Of a DNA stretch of 51,565 nt, positions 24,533-32,914 are shown one piece after another (position 1 is the stretch's first letter; the number at the start of each line of letters is the position of its first letter). Below the pieces are notes generated by a model. It was not told where the DNA came from. It saw nothing but the letters and a program-made list of their open reading frames with translations, and did no database searches. The translations under genes and the position numbers were made by a program. The DNA comes from Thermacetogenium sp. UBA4966 (GTDB lineage: Bacteria; Bacillota; DSM-12270; Thermacetogeniales; Thermacetogeniaceae): assembly GCA_002397275.1 (NCBI GenBank), contig DHAA01000046.1:18304-69868 (forward strand), given 5' to 3'.

Positions 24533-25858
24533 TTATGTTTCTTGTTTTCGTAATGACTCAAGACGGGCTTTAATCTGTTTTTCTCTTCCAGAATCCGAGG
24601 GCTGATAGTATCTCCGACCCTGTAAAGGATCGGGCAGGTACTGCTGGCGAACATAATTCCCCGGATAGTCATGGGGGTATAGATAACCGTCTCCGGATCC
24701 TAATTTTTTGGCGCCGCCATAGCCGGTACCACGCAAGTGTTTGGGAACTTCGCCAACTCCTCCTTTTTCCAGATCCCGCAGGGCAGCTCCGATCCCTTGA
24801 CAGATACTGTTGCTCTTGGGGGCGCAGGCCACATAAACAGCCGCCTCTGCAAGAAGCAGTCTGCCCTCGGGCATTCCTATTTGTTCCACCCCGCGGGCTG
24901 CGGCCTCCGCCACTACAAGCGCTAAGGGATCGGCCATCCCGACATCCTCCGCGGCATGGATGACTATTCTCCTGGCTATAAAACGGGGGTCTTCTCCAGC
25001 CTTTATCATGCGGGCCAGCCAGTGCAGAACAGCATCCGGGTCAGAACCGCGCATCGACTTAATAAATGCGGATATAACATCATAATGCTGATCCCCTTTC
25101 CGGTCATAGAGAAGAGGAGCTTGCTGCACGGCGGCCGCGGCTGCGTCAAGGCCGATATGAATTTTCCCGTCGGGACCCGGAGGCGTGAGGCGCACCGCCA
25201 TCTCCAGAGCATTGAGCAAAAACCGCGCATCCCCGGCGCAAAGACGAATCCAGTGCTCTTTTGCCTCGGGATCAATATCTATCTGCAGTTTTCCCAGGCC
25301 GCGCCGAGTGTCGGAAAGGGCTCGCTCTAAAACTTTATTCAGATTCTCCGGTTTGAGGGGGTAAAAGGAAAGCACCCGCGTCCGGGACAGGAGGGGCGGA
25401 TTGACTGCAAAATAGGGATTTTCCGTCGTAGCGCCGATCAAAACGACGACCCCCCGCTCCACCGCCGGCAGGAGCACATCCTGCTGCGCCTTATTAAAGC
25501 GGTGGATCTCATCTATAAAAAGTATGGTTTTTTGGCTGTAGAACTTTAAACGGTCTTCAGCCTCCTGAAGAACTTTACGCAGTTCGCCGACTCCGGCGCC
25601 GGTGGCGTCGATCTGGACAAAAACGCTTTTAGAGGACGCCGCGATGATCCTGGCCAGCGTAGTTTTACCTGTCCCGGGAGGGCCATAAAAAATCGCGGAA
25701 AAGGGATTATCCGCCTTTAAAGCAGAATGGAGAAGCCGGCCGGGAGCAACCAGGTGCTCCTGGCCGGCAAATTCCTCTATGGTCTCCGGCCGCATCCTGA
25801 AGGCAAGAGGGCCCTCCTCTTCCAGAAGCTTCTTCTGAGCATAATCGAATAAATCCAC
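24533..25858 (-). CDS. rarA: replication-associated recombination protein A (RarA/MgsA)
   Basis: A 441-residue AAA+ ATPase of the RarA/MgsA/WRNIP1 family (clamp-loader group), which acts at stalled replication forks. Walker A GPPGTGKTTLAR (about 58-69), Walker B FIDEIHRF (about 114-121), sensor 1 GATTENP and arginine finger LLSRTR are all present. The C-terminal oligomerisation region ends with the usual YLPDPLQGRRYYQPSDSG motif. It is full length, with no sign of damage. Gene order trxA, rarA, nifS with short gaps suggests one transcript from the promoter at 26245-26273 to the terminator at 23229. Confidence 0.9.
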   Translation of the reverse strand: MDLFDYAQKKLLEEEGPLAFRMRPETIEEFAGQEHLVAPGRLLHSALKADNPFSAIFYGPPGTGKTTLARIIAASSKSVFVQIDATGAGVGELRKVLQEAEDRLKFYSQKTILFIDEIHRFNKAQQDVLLPAVERGVVVLIGATTENPYFAVNPPLLSRTRVLSFYPLKPENLNKVLERALSDTRRGLGKLQIDIDPEAKEHWIRLCAGDARFLLNALEMAVRLTPPGPDGKIHIGLDAAAAAVQQAPLLYDRKGDQHYDVISAFIKSMRGSDPDAVLHWLARMIKAGEDPRFIARRIVIHAAEDVGMADPLALVVAEAAARGVEQIGMPEGRLLLAEAAVYVACAPKSNSICQGIGAALRDLEKGGVGEVPKHLRGTGYGGAKKLGSGDGYLYPHDYPGNYVRQQYLPDPLQGRRYYQPSDSGREKQIKARLESLRKQET

Positions 25859-25885
25859 GAGAAAACACCCTACCTCACATACGGC

Positions 25886-26215
25886 TCAAGCTAGATGCTG
25901 GTCGATAAAGCTAACCAATTCTCGTTTCGGGCGAAACCCGGTAAGCTTGGCCACCTGTTGGCCGTCCTTGAACAGAATCATGGTAGGGATGCTCATTATC
26001 CCAAAGTTTTCTGCAGTCACACGGTTTTCGTCCACATTGACCTTACATACCTGCATCCGCTGCCCGTAATCCTGAGCAACCTCTTCCAGGACAGGCGCCA
26101 GCATCTTGCAGGGGCCGCACCAGCTTGCCCAAAAATCTACGAGCACCGGAAGTTGTACATCTTTCAAATGTGCCGAAAAATTCTGATCAGTTAAAGCAAT
26201 AATATTTTCACCCAT
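25886..26215 (-). CDS. trxA: thioredoxin
   Basis: A 109-residue thioredoxin, the normal size. The active site WCGPCK is at about residues 30-35 in FWASWCGPCKMLAPVLEE, and the cis-Pro region reads IMSIPTMILFKDG. It reduces protein disulfides in the cytoplasm. The ATG (26215) is chosen over the GTG 3 bases upstream because AGGAGG lies 8 bases before it. A well-formed promoter lies 30 bases upstream, inside the 3' end of the neighbouring small gene, so trxA leads its own transcription unit with rarA and nifS. Confidence 0.95.
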   Translation of the reverse strand: MGENIIALTDQNFSAHLKDVQLPVLVDFWASWCGPCKMLAPVLEEVAQDYGQRMQVCKVNVDENRVTAENFGIMSIPTMILFKDGQQVAKLTGFRPKRELVSFIDQHLA

Positions 26216-26244
26216 CACTTTTGCCTCCTCCTGGCTTTTCCTAC

Positions 26245-26273
26245 AGGATATAATTACCTCGGCGCTCTGTCAA
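26245..26273 (-). promoter_or_regulatory. sigma-A promoter of trxA
   Basis: TTGACA (26273-26268), a 17-base spacer and TATCCT (26250-26245) on the minus strand. It overlaps the end of the Pro-rich small gene. Confidence 0.7.
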
Positions 26274-26454
26274 TAGAACAGTTCCTCGCCGGTGATCTTG
26301 GCGTGCAGATTCCGCTCCCTTCCGGTTCCTGTTCCGGAGGGGCGTCGAGAGGCGCAATCTCCGGACGTTCGCTTCCCGGGTGAAGAGGAGCGGGCGTCGG
26401 CTGTGGAATTTCCAATGGACTCATATCAGGATGGGGGATACGAAAATTAATCAT
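26254..26454 (-). CDS. 66-residue proline-rich hypothetical protein
   Basis: A short protein with very high Pro and Glu content (for example EIPQPTPAPLHP and the APPEQEPEG stretch) and no membrane segment or known motif; the start MINFRIPHPDMSP is well formed. The ATG (26454) lies 8 bases after GGAGG, an excellent ribosome-binding site, which is the main reason to accept it as a real gene. Two upstream in-frame starts (GTG and ATG) sit too close to the site. It lies downstream of the HTH gene on the same strand, and the trxA promoter overlaps its end. I do not recognise a family. Confidence 0.55.
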   Translation of the reverse strand: MINFRIPHPDMSPLEIPQPTPAPLHPGSERPEIAPLDAPPEQEPEGSGICTPRSPARNCSIDRAPR

Positions 26455-26554
26455 TCTCATCACCTCCTAGGTAAGCGGCGAACTGCCGGCGCCGCGGCCA
26501 TCCTCCCTGGCCTTCTTTGCATCTCCTGTACCCCTACTTTCCAGGCATTGGGCG

Positions 26555-26770
26555 CTAATCCTGACCCACGATCGAATCGATCCCATATTTCTCAAAGTGC
26601 TCACGCAAACAGCCGATCGCCTTGGGGGAAACGCCTGTTTTTATGGCTATTTCCTCATCTGTCTTTCCATTTTTAAGCCCGGCGAGAAAGACGTCGAAAT
26701 CGACCCCGGCATCATCCGCCATAGATTTCAAACTTTGCTGTATACTCCAGGGGGGACCTAATTCATGCAC
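26555..26770 (-). CDS. small helix-turn-helix-like protein
   Basis: A 71-residue protein. Residues 34-60 (GKTDEEIAIKTGVSPKAIGCLREHF) look like a helix-turn-helix of the kind that reads specific DNA or sits in sigma-like and transposase-like proteins, with TGVSPKAI as the turn and recognition helix. The GTG start (26770) has a weak GGAAAA site. It is divergent from the AAA+/VWA pair, which starts 182 bases away, so it could regulate that pair; this is inference only. It could also be the remnant of a larger protein. A 100-base gap separates it from the Pro-rich gene. Confidence 0.5.
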   Translation of the reverse strand: MHELGPPWSIQQSLKSMADDAGVDFDVFLAGLKNGKTDEEIAIKTGVSPKAIGCLREHFEKYGIDSIVGQD

Positions 26771-26799
26771 TTTTCCGCACCGCTTTCATTTTTTTATGG

Positions 26800-26827
26800 T
26801 TGATCTGAATTGTTTTATCTATATAAT
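26800..26827 (+). promoter_or_regulatory. probable sigma-A promoter for the AAA+/VWA pair
   Basis: TTGATC (26800-26805), a 16-base spacer and a perfect TATAAT (26822-26827), about 124 bases ahead of the ATPase start. No other strong candidate lies closer. Confidence 0.5.
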
Positions 26828-26951
26828 AATGTGTGGAGTAATACGCTTTACTATTCATGCCCTCCATACTCCGACAATCGCCGGCCAGGAAGCTGCCAGA
26901 ACTCCAGAAGGAGTATATATTTAATTTGTCTTGGGAAAGGAGAAACGAAAA

Positions 26952-28166
26952 ATGAAAAATTTCTTACAATTAACACGCCATACCGGCAACACAAGCCTTT
27001 TTTTAGCAGCTGAAATGTCCTTAATCTCTATCCTTCAGGGGCTCCCCTTTCACATCCATGCCGAAGGGCTGCGCGGTACGGGGAAAACGACTATTATGCG
27101 TTCCGTAAAACAGATACTGCCAAAAATATCCAGAATTAAAGGGTGCCTCTATAACTGCGATCCGGAGAAGCCGCACTGCCCTCAACATGCCATGCTTTCT
27201 CCTGAAGAGATCGCTTTAATCGGCACAGAAGAGATCCCTACGCCTTTTTTGGAGATTTCACACTCTGCTAAAATTGGAACTGTGGCGGGAACCATCGATC
27301 TCAGCAAACTCACCAATCCCACGCACCCGGAGGCCGCTCTGCTGCCGGGGATCATACCCCAGGCGCATCGCGGCATTATCTTTGTGGACGAAATAAACAG
27401 GCTTGCGGATACCTCGCCGGAAATTACTGATGTTCTGCTGGATGCTATGGGCACCAAACCGGGACGCGTCCAAATAGAAGAAACGGGGCTGCCGCTGGTT
27501 GAAGTTCCTGTATCGGCATCAGTTTGGGCGGCGTCCAACCCGGATGAAGAACCGGGACCGCTGGCTGAGATCCGCAGACAGCTTTCAGACCGCTTTGATC
27601 TGGTGATTCCCACGGGCAGACCATCAACTCCGGAAGAGGTCGTGGAAATTCTGGCGATGGATGAGCCTCTGAGAAGGAATGACCGTGATATCTCCCCTGA
27701 AGAGCGAAAACGCCTCGAGCAACTGAAAACCAATATTGAAGACATCGCTCTGCATTGCGACCTGGAAATGCCCGACTATCTGACAAACTTCCTGGCCAAT
27801 CTCTACATCAATTATAATATTGAAAGCTTGCGGGCTCTGGAAGCCATTCGGCAGGCTGCCATCCTGCATACCTGCCTGCGCAAGAGAACTCAAGTGATGA
27901 TCAGCGATATCATTACGGTTCTCCCTCTGGCTCTTTATCACAGGGTAATACCCGCTACGCTCACGGAAATAATGAACACGGTAAACAACAATAGAATGAT
28001 CGAAAACGAGAAAAAGAAAGAGGGGCCTGCGTTCAACCTGCCCCGGTTGTTCCAGCAAAAGCAGGGGGCGCCTCAGCAATTTACAGAAAACACGCCTCCG
28101 GAAAGGGCTCAGTCGCTGCGCGATCTCCCGGAGAGCGCATTGATTAAAAAGGAAACAAAAAACTAA
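26952..28166 (+). CDS. AAA+ ATPase resembling magnesium-chelatase subunit I (ChlI/BchI-like)
   Basis: A 404-residue MoxR/ChlI-clade AAA+ ATPase. Walker A GLRGTGKTT at 39-47, Walker B FVDE at 144-147, sensor 1 in WAASNPDEE and arginine finger in LSDRFDLVIP. The insert GCLYNCDPEKPHCPQHA (residues 64-80) has Cys65, Cys69 and Cys76, which may bind a metal. The pre-sensor beta-hairpin AGTIDLSKLTNPTHPEAALLPG corresponds to that of BchI. A 50-residue charged tail follows residue 350. The ATG is preceded by AAAGGAG at 9 bases; the TTG 21 bases upstream is rejected. It is 22 bases before the VWA gene and forms a two-gene operon. True chelatases need an H/CobN subunit, which is absent here, so another remodelling role is more likely. 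Confidence 0.8.
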   Translation: MKNFLQLTRHTGNTSLFLAAEMSLISILQGLPFHIHAEGLRGTGKTTIMRSVKQILPKISRIKGCLYNCDPEKPHCPQHAMLSPEEIALIGTEEIPTPFLEISHSAKIGTVAGTIDLSKLTNPTHPEAALLPGIIPQAHRGIIFVDEINRLADTSPEITDVLLDAMGTKPGRVQIEETGLPLVEVPVSASVWAASNPDEEPGPLAEIRRQLSDRFDLVIPTGRPSTPEEVVEILAMDEPLRRNDRDISPEERKRLEQLKTNIEDIALHCDLEMPDYLTNFLANLYINYNIESLRALEAIRQAAILHTCLRKRTQVMISDIITVLPLALYHRVIPATLTEIMNTVNNNRMIENEKKKEGPAFNLPRLFQQKQGAPQQFTENTPPERAQSLRDLPESALIKKETKN

Positions 28167-28188
28167 GAGAGATAAGAGAAGTGGTTTC

Positions 28189-29919
28189 ATGTCTAAACTC
28201 CCGATTTTAGAAAAACTGACGCCTGAACAGCTGAAAGAGCTGGTCAGCCAAATCTCCGCCAGCCTATCACAGAGACAGGGATTCAGGATTGGGGAATCCA
28301 CCGTTGTCAGCCACTATCTGCACAGCGTCAACCCCCTTCATCCGGAAGAGATCCGCATCCTTGTAAACAGGGATATCGGGCAGTCTTTGTCGCAACAAAA
28401 AAACCCCGGTCAGGTGATTCATGTCGACGTTTACCATGAGCCCGCTCTGACGAAGAGGAGAGCGCTGGCCGTCGCTCTTTCTCAAGCGCTGAAGGCTTAT
28501 TTGAAGCATCGCTATCCGCAGCGGGACACTGAGACCCTGCTGCGCACATTTTACGAGCAAATAGCTTTCCGAACCGGGGAGGGATTGGAAAGCCTCAAGG
28601 AAACGCTGAACCCGCAGAAAGAACAGGCGAGCGAACCTCAAGAACAAGACTTAAAAAAGAAAAGCCATGTTCATCTGCTGATCACGGAGCTGCCCCCTGA
28701 GCACTGCGCCCTGATTCCATCTCTGGTGGACGCCATAGAAACAGAGCTTGCCAATCAGCAGATCGAAATCCGAAAGGTTGAAAATATCGTTCATGTAGAA
28801 AAACGTGAACAGGTTGACGCGCCGGGTTTCTTCGGCCTGGAACCTGATCAGTATAGATTTTGGAATTTGGCCATGTCCCTTTCCACAATTCTGAGCGGTC
28901 CTGACGACGTTATAGAATTTCTGCAGACCTTCAGGCCGGGCCCCTTTCACCGTAAACAGCCGCTTTCCAACCTGCGCAACAGGAACGGCAATTTAAGAGA
29001 ATTAATTCTCGGCATCGCCGAGGCCGGTCTGATCAAAAGGGGCTGGTTTGCGGATACCCTCACCAAAGAAGGGCTTGAACTACTAAATTTTATGCTCCAG
29101 CATCAGCGCGAACTGGAAGCGCAGCTGCGCAGAATGCTCCGCAAGCTGCCCATTCCCCGGAGCAAATATCGTTCCGTCAAAAATACCAGCCTCAAGAGCA
29201 AACATAAGAGCTACGCTTATATCAGTAAAACAACGGAGTCGATGAAAGACAGCTGGCTGGGCAGCATCGCGGTGCCGGAGACACTTGTGACAGCCGCCAA
29301 GAATACTCTTTTGGAACATCGTCCGGCATTGAGAATTAAGAGGGAGGACATTCAGGTACATAATCAGGAGATCTCACATCCTGTGGATATGTGCCTGGTT
29401 CTGGACGGAAGCGCCAGTATGGTGGGGCCAAAAATGAAGGCGGTTCGCTACCTGACCGAGCATCTTTTTTTAGTAACCCGGGATAAATTAGCGGTGGTGA
29501 TCTTTCAAGGCCGCCAGGCCCGGATAGCCGTGCCCTTTACAAGAAACTATTCACGCTTGAAAGCCGGCTTGAAGTCACTCCAGCCCCGCGGGTTAACGCC
29601 TCTGGCTGATGGGATCCTGAAATCTCTCAAGCTGATAAAAAACCGCCAGGTGCGAAACCCTTTGCTGATCTTAATTACCGACGGCGTACCGACCGCCGGA
29701 AAGTGGACAATCAATCCTCAACAGGATGCTCTCCAGGCAGCGGAAATGATCAAGGAAACGCGGGCCAAGCTGGTCTGCATCGGAGTGGCTTCCAATCAGG
29801 AATTTCTTGAGGAATTGGCGGACAAGGCTAAAGGAAACGTTTATATTCTGGAGAGCCTGGATGATCATGCGACTTTAATTGAAATCATCCATAAGGAGAG
29901 AAACGCATTCCAGTATTAA
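28189..29919 (+). CDS. VWA domain protein, partner of the AAA+ ATPase
   Basis: A 576-residue protein. The C-terminal VWA domain (about 398-570) has a complete MIDAS: DGSAS at 406-410, Thr470 in GLTPLAD and Asp498 in LITDGVP. This arrangement is that of ChlD/BchD and other MoxR partners, where the VWA protein binds the AAA+ ring and delivers it to a client. The N-terminal 390 residues (two mostly helical blocks, about 1-140 and 160-390) match no family I recognise. The gene ends 4 bases into the convergent mnmG gene (they share TTAA). It lacks the ChlD AAA+ domain and the acidic Pro-rich linker, so it is not a standard chelatase subunit D. Confidence 0.75.
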   Translation: MSKLPILEKLTPEQLKELVSQISASLSQRQGFRIGESTVVSHYLHSVNPLHPEEIRILVNRDIGQSLSQQKNPGQVIHVDVYHEPALTKRRALAVALSQALKAYLKHRYPQRDTETLLRTFYEQIAFRTGEGLESLKETLNPQKEQASEPQEQDLKKKSHVHLLITELPPEHCALIPSLVDAIETELANQQIEIRKVENIVHVEKREQVDAPGFFGLEPDQYRFWNLAMSLSTILSGPDDVIEFLQTFRPGPFHRKQPLSNLRNRNGNLRELILGIAEAGLIKRGWFADTLTKEGLELLNFMLQHQRELEAQLRRMLRKLPIPRSKYRSVKNTSLKSKHKSYAYISKTTESMKDSWLGSIAVPETLVTAAKNTLLEHRPALRIKREDIQVHNQEISHPVDMCLVLDGSASMVGPKMKAVRYLTEHLFLVTRDKLAVVIFQGRQARIAVPFTRNYSRLKAGLKSLQPRGLTPLADGILKSLKLIKNRQVRNPLLILITDGVPTAGKWTINPQQDALQAAEMIKETRAKLVCIGVASNQEFLEELADKAKGNVYILESLDDHATLIEIIHKERNAFQY

Positions 29920-31802
29920 TCCTTTGCTCTGCGGCGTTGTTCCAGGAAAACCCATAACACCGACAGGTCGGCAGGGGTTACGCCCGGAATACGGGACGCC
30001 TGGCCGAACGTGCGAGGCAATACGCTTTTTAGTTTTTCCTGCGCCTCTCTGGACAGTCCGCGCAGCAGGTCATAATCTATATGTTCAGGGATCCGTTTGT
30101 TCTCCAGCCTTTCCATGCGGGCGACATGCGCCTCCTGCTTTTGCAGATATCCCGCATATTTTATTTGGATCTCCAGTTCTTCAGCGACCTCTGCTGAGAC
30201 ATCCCTCTCCCGGCCGGATAAAGCGATGAGATCGGCATACTTGATTTCCGGACGCCTGAGCAACTCTTCAAGGCTGATCCCCCCCTTCAGCGGAGCGCTT
30301 CCTTGAGCAGCGAGGTACTCCTGCACCGCGGCGGAAGGCGTTACCTTCGTCTCCAGCAGCCATTTCTTCTCTTCATCTATTTGCCTGATCTTATTGGAGA
30401 AAATGCGGAAGCGCTCTTCCGATACCAGCCCTACCCTTTTACCGGCTTCAGTTAAGCGCAGGTCCGCGTTATCCTGCCGCAGCAGCAGCCTGTATTCAGC
30501 ACGGGAGGTGAGAATGCGATAGGGCTCTCTGATACTTTTGGTGATCAGGTCGTCGACAAGCACGCCGATATACGCCTCAGACCTCTTGAGCACCAGAGGG
30601 TCCCTTCCCTGAACATAAAGAGCCGCATTTATACCGGCCAATATCCCCTGAGCAGCGGCCTCCTCGTAACCGGAGGTTCCATTGATCTGTCCTGCCGCAA
30701 ATAAGCCCTTGATCCCCTTAGTCTGAAGTGTTGATTCTAATTGCGCCGGAACCAGGGCGTCATATTCGATGCCATAACCGTAACGGAGTATTTGAACATC
30801 TTCCATCCCTGGAATAGTGCGCAAAACAGCCAGCTGAACATCCTCAGGCAGGCTCGTGTACATCCCCTGAACGTAGTATTCATCCGTGTTCCAGCCTTCG
30901 GGTTCCAGAAAAATCTGGTGGCGGGGCCGCGTCGGAAAATTTACTATCTTGTCCTCAAAAGAGGGACAATAGCGGGGACCGACACTATTAATCTTCCCCG
31001 AAAAAAGAGGGGATCTCTCCAGATTATTGCGGACTAGGTCATGGGTCTCTTCATTGCTGTAGGTAAGCCAGCAGGGCAGCTGCGCCCTTTGCTCCTTCGG
31101 CGAAAGATAGGAGAAAAAAAGGGGATGCCGGTCGCCTTGCTGCTCAATCATTTTGGTGAAATCAAGGCTTTCCCGATCTACCCGAGGGGGTGTCCCCGTT
31201 TTAAAGCGCATCAGCTCAAACCCCAGATCAAGCAGACTGCCTGCCAATCCTTGAGAAGAAGGCTGTCCGTTGGGCCCCTCTGTATAGGCTGTTTCTCCGA
31301 TCAGAATTCTGGCGCGCAGGTATGTACCGGTTGTGAGTATAACCGCCCTGCTCTTCATGCCGGCGCCTGTTAGAGTTTGGACTCCGCTCACCCGATCACC
31401 GGAGATGAGGATCCTCTCCGCGCTCCCCTGCATCAGATGCAAATTCTCTTGTCTGTATAGAGTTTTCAACATCTGGCGCCGATACATCACTTTATCGACC
31501 TGAGCGCGCAGGGCACGCACAGCAGGTCCCTTCCCTGTATTGAGCATACGCATCTGGATGAATGTTTTATCTGTATTCAGGCCCATCTCCCCGCCCAAAG
31601 CGTCCACCTCTCTGACGAGGTGCGCCTTTCCCGGACCGCCCACCGCCGGGTTGCAGGGCATCAGCGCCACATAATCAAGATTTAAGGTGAGCAGCAGCGT
31701 TTTGCAACCCATCCTAGCCGCTGCCAGCGCGGCTTCACACCCGGCGTGTCCTGCGCCGACGACTATGACATCATAACGCTCCTCCCGATCTTCCACCGCC
31801 AT
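29916..31802 (-). CDS. mnmG: tRNA uridine-5-carboxymethylaminomethyl modification enzyme MnmG
   Basis: A 628-residue FAD protein that, with the GTPase MnmE, modifies the wobble U34 of several tRNAs to cmnm5U. The FAD-binding GAGHAGCEAA is at residues 16-25, followed by the GGxGK/VREVDALGGEMG region. The C-terminal MnmG domain ends normally (SRIPGVTPADLSVLWVFL). The ORF opens 15 codons earlier, but the ATG at 31802 with GGGGG about 8 bases upstream fits the family start better. It is usually next to mnmE and rsmG near the origin; neither is present here, so it is detached from that context. It converges with the VWA gene, overlapping by 4 bases. Confidence 0.9.
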   Translation of the reverse strand: MAVEDREERYDVIVVGAGHAGCEAALAAARMGCKTLLLTLNLDYVALMPCNPAVGGPGKAHLVREVDALGGEMGLNTDKTFIQMRMLNTGKGPAVRALRAQVDKVMYRRQMLKTLYRQENLHLMQGSAERILISGDRVSGVQTLTGAGMKSRAVILTTGTYLRARILIGETAYTEGPNGQPSSQGLAGSLLDLGFELMRFKTGTPPRVDRESLDFTKMIEQQGDRHPLFFSYLSPKEQRAQLPCWLTYSNEETHDLVRNNLERSPLFSGKINSVGPRYCPSFEDKIVNFPTRPRHQIFLEPEGWNTDEYYVQGMYTSLPEDVQLAVLRTIPGMEDVQILRYGYGIEYDALVPAQLESTLQTKGIKGLFAAGQINGTSGYEEAAAQGILAGINAALYVQGRDPLVLKRSEAYIGVLVDDLITKSIREPYRILTSRAEYRLLLRQDNADLRLTEAGKRVGLVSEERFRIFSNKIRQIDEEKKWLLETKVTPSAAVQEYLAAQGSAPLKGGISLEELLRRPEIKYADLIALSGRERDVSAEVAEELEIQIKYAGYLQKQEAHVARMERLENKRIPEHIDYDLLRGLSREAQEKLKSVLPRTFGQASRIPGVTPADLSVLWVFLEQRRRAKD

Positions 31803-32013
31803 TAAACGTTCCCCCAGAAAACCAACATGAAATAGTGTTTTCAACATATTTTATCACTGTAGGACTTCACTCACAAGGAATACTCTTGCTCGTCGCCGTT
31901 AATCAGCGATAATAACATTACTGTTATCTTTTTATTCGTCAATCTGGTAAAATAATCATATCATCGCCAACAGCCCGCTCGGGCATAATTGAATAGAAGG
32001 TAGGAGGAATTTG

Positions 32014-32691
32014 ATGATACCCCTGCGTGACAGTACACGTTCACACAGTTTTCCTATAGTCAACGTTACTCTGATCGCCTTGAACGTTCTGGTTTTCTTA
32101 AAAGAACTGTCGCTTCCGCCCCAAAATGTAAACTCGTTCTTTTATACATACGGCCTTACCCCGGGCCTGGTAACAAGCCAGCTAATATCAGGCGCCTCTC
32201 TGTTATCCATCGGCCTCCCTTTTATCTCAGCATTGTTTCTGCACGGCAGCTGGCTGCATCTGCTGGGAAACATGCTTTATCTTTGGATTTTCGGCGATAA
32301 TATTGAGGACCGCATGGGACACCTCCGCTATCTGCTCTTTTACCTGTTGGTAGGGATCATAGCAAGCACCGCTCATATCATCGCCGACCCCGGCTCCGAC
32401 ATCCCCATTATCGGCGCCAGCGGCGCTATCGCCGGCGTATTGGGAGCTTATTTCCTCGCTTTTCCGCGGGCAAAGGTCCTCACCCTGGTTCCCGTCTTCT
32501 TTTTTATCACTTTTATCCAAATTCCAGCGATAATCTTTCTTCCTGTCTGGTTTATCATTCAGGTCCTCAATGTCTTCGGAACGGCGGGTATGGCCGCCAA
32601 CTCAGTCGCCTGGTGGGCGCATATAGGAGGATTTATCGGAGGAGCGATATTGCTTCCCTTTTTCTCACGCTCGCAACATTATTATAACTAG
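32014..32691 (+). CDS. rhomboid family intramembrane serine protease
   Basis: A 225-residue membrane protein with six or seven hydrophobic segments. The catalytic Ser lies in GASGAIAGVLGAYF (about residue 133 of the ORF) and the catalytic His in WWAHIGGFIGG near residue 206; HGSWLHLLGNMLYL carries the conserved HxxxxHxxxN of the second segment. Rhomboids cleave membrane substrates within the bilayer; the substrate is unknown. The ATG (32014) has GGAGG 6 bases upstream, while the TTG 3 bases before it is too close. The first six residues are ordinary. It is a single gene, followed after 134 bases by a terminator. Confidence 0.9.
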   Translation: MIPLRDSTRSHSFPIVNVTLIALNVLVFLKELSLPPQNVNSFFYTYGLTPGLVTSQLISGASLLSIGLPFISALFLHGSWLHLLGNMLYLWIFGDNIEDRMGHLRYLLFYLLVGIIASTAHIIADPGSDIPIIGASGAIAGVLGAYFLAFPRAKVLTLVPVFFFITFIQIPAIIFLPVWFIIQVLNVFGTAGMAANSVAWWAHIGGFIGGAILLPFFSRSQHYYN

Positions 32692-32762
32692 AATGCGGTT
32701 ATCTTTTTTGAAGGGATGACATTTTCCCTGATGAGTTATACCATACATTCTATTCCCGGGAG

Positions 32763-32791
32763 TTGTTCCGAGCGCAATATTATGATAAAAT
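32763..32791 (+). promoter_or_regulatory. probable promoter before a terminator and the 59-residue gene
   Basis: TTGTTC (32763-32768), a 17-base spacer and TAAAAT (32786-32791). The terminator at 32826-32853 begins only 35 bases further on, so a transcript starting here would be stopped early unless the hairpin is prevented. Confidence 0.5.
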
Positions 32792-32825
32792 GCAATTCGT
32801 TAATGTTCATTTTTGTTCCACACTA

Positions 32826-32853
32826 ACCCCCTTAAAAAAGGGGGTATTTTTTT
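32826..32853 (+). terminator. rho-independent terminator or attenuator
   Basis: ACCCCCTT/AAGGGGGT 8-bp stem with an AAAA loop and seven T after one A. It serves the upstream rhomboid gene or acts as an attenuator for the 59-residue gene (see findings). The left arm ACCCCC can also pair with the GGGGGT at 32902-32907, next to the start of that gene. Confidence 0.8.
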
Positions 32854-32914
32854 GCCAGCATCATCCTTAATAACCCCTATCAAAAATGGAACAATAATAA
32901 CGGGGGTGAATACA

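Noticed and set aside
26952..29919. True magnesium or cobalt chelatase
   Set aside because: No H/CobN subunit is present in the window, and the VWA partner lacks the ChlD AAA+ domain and acidic linker.
32813..32914. Longer version of the 59-residue ORF starting at 32813
   Set aside because: It would translate across the terminator hairpin and lacks a ribosome-binding site.
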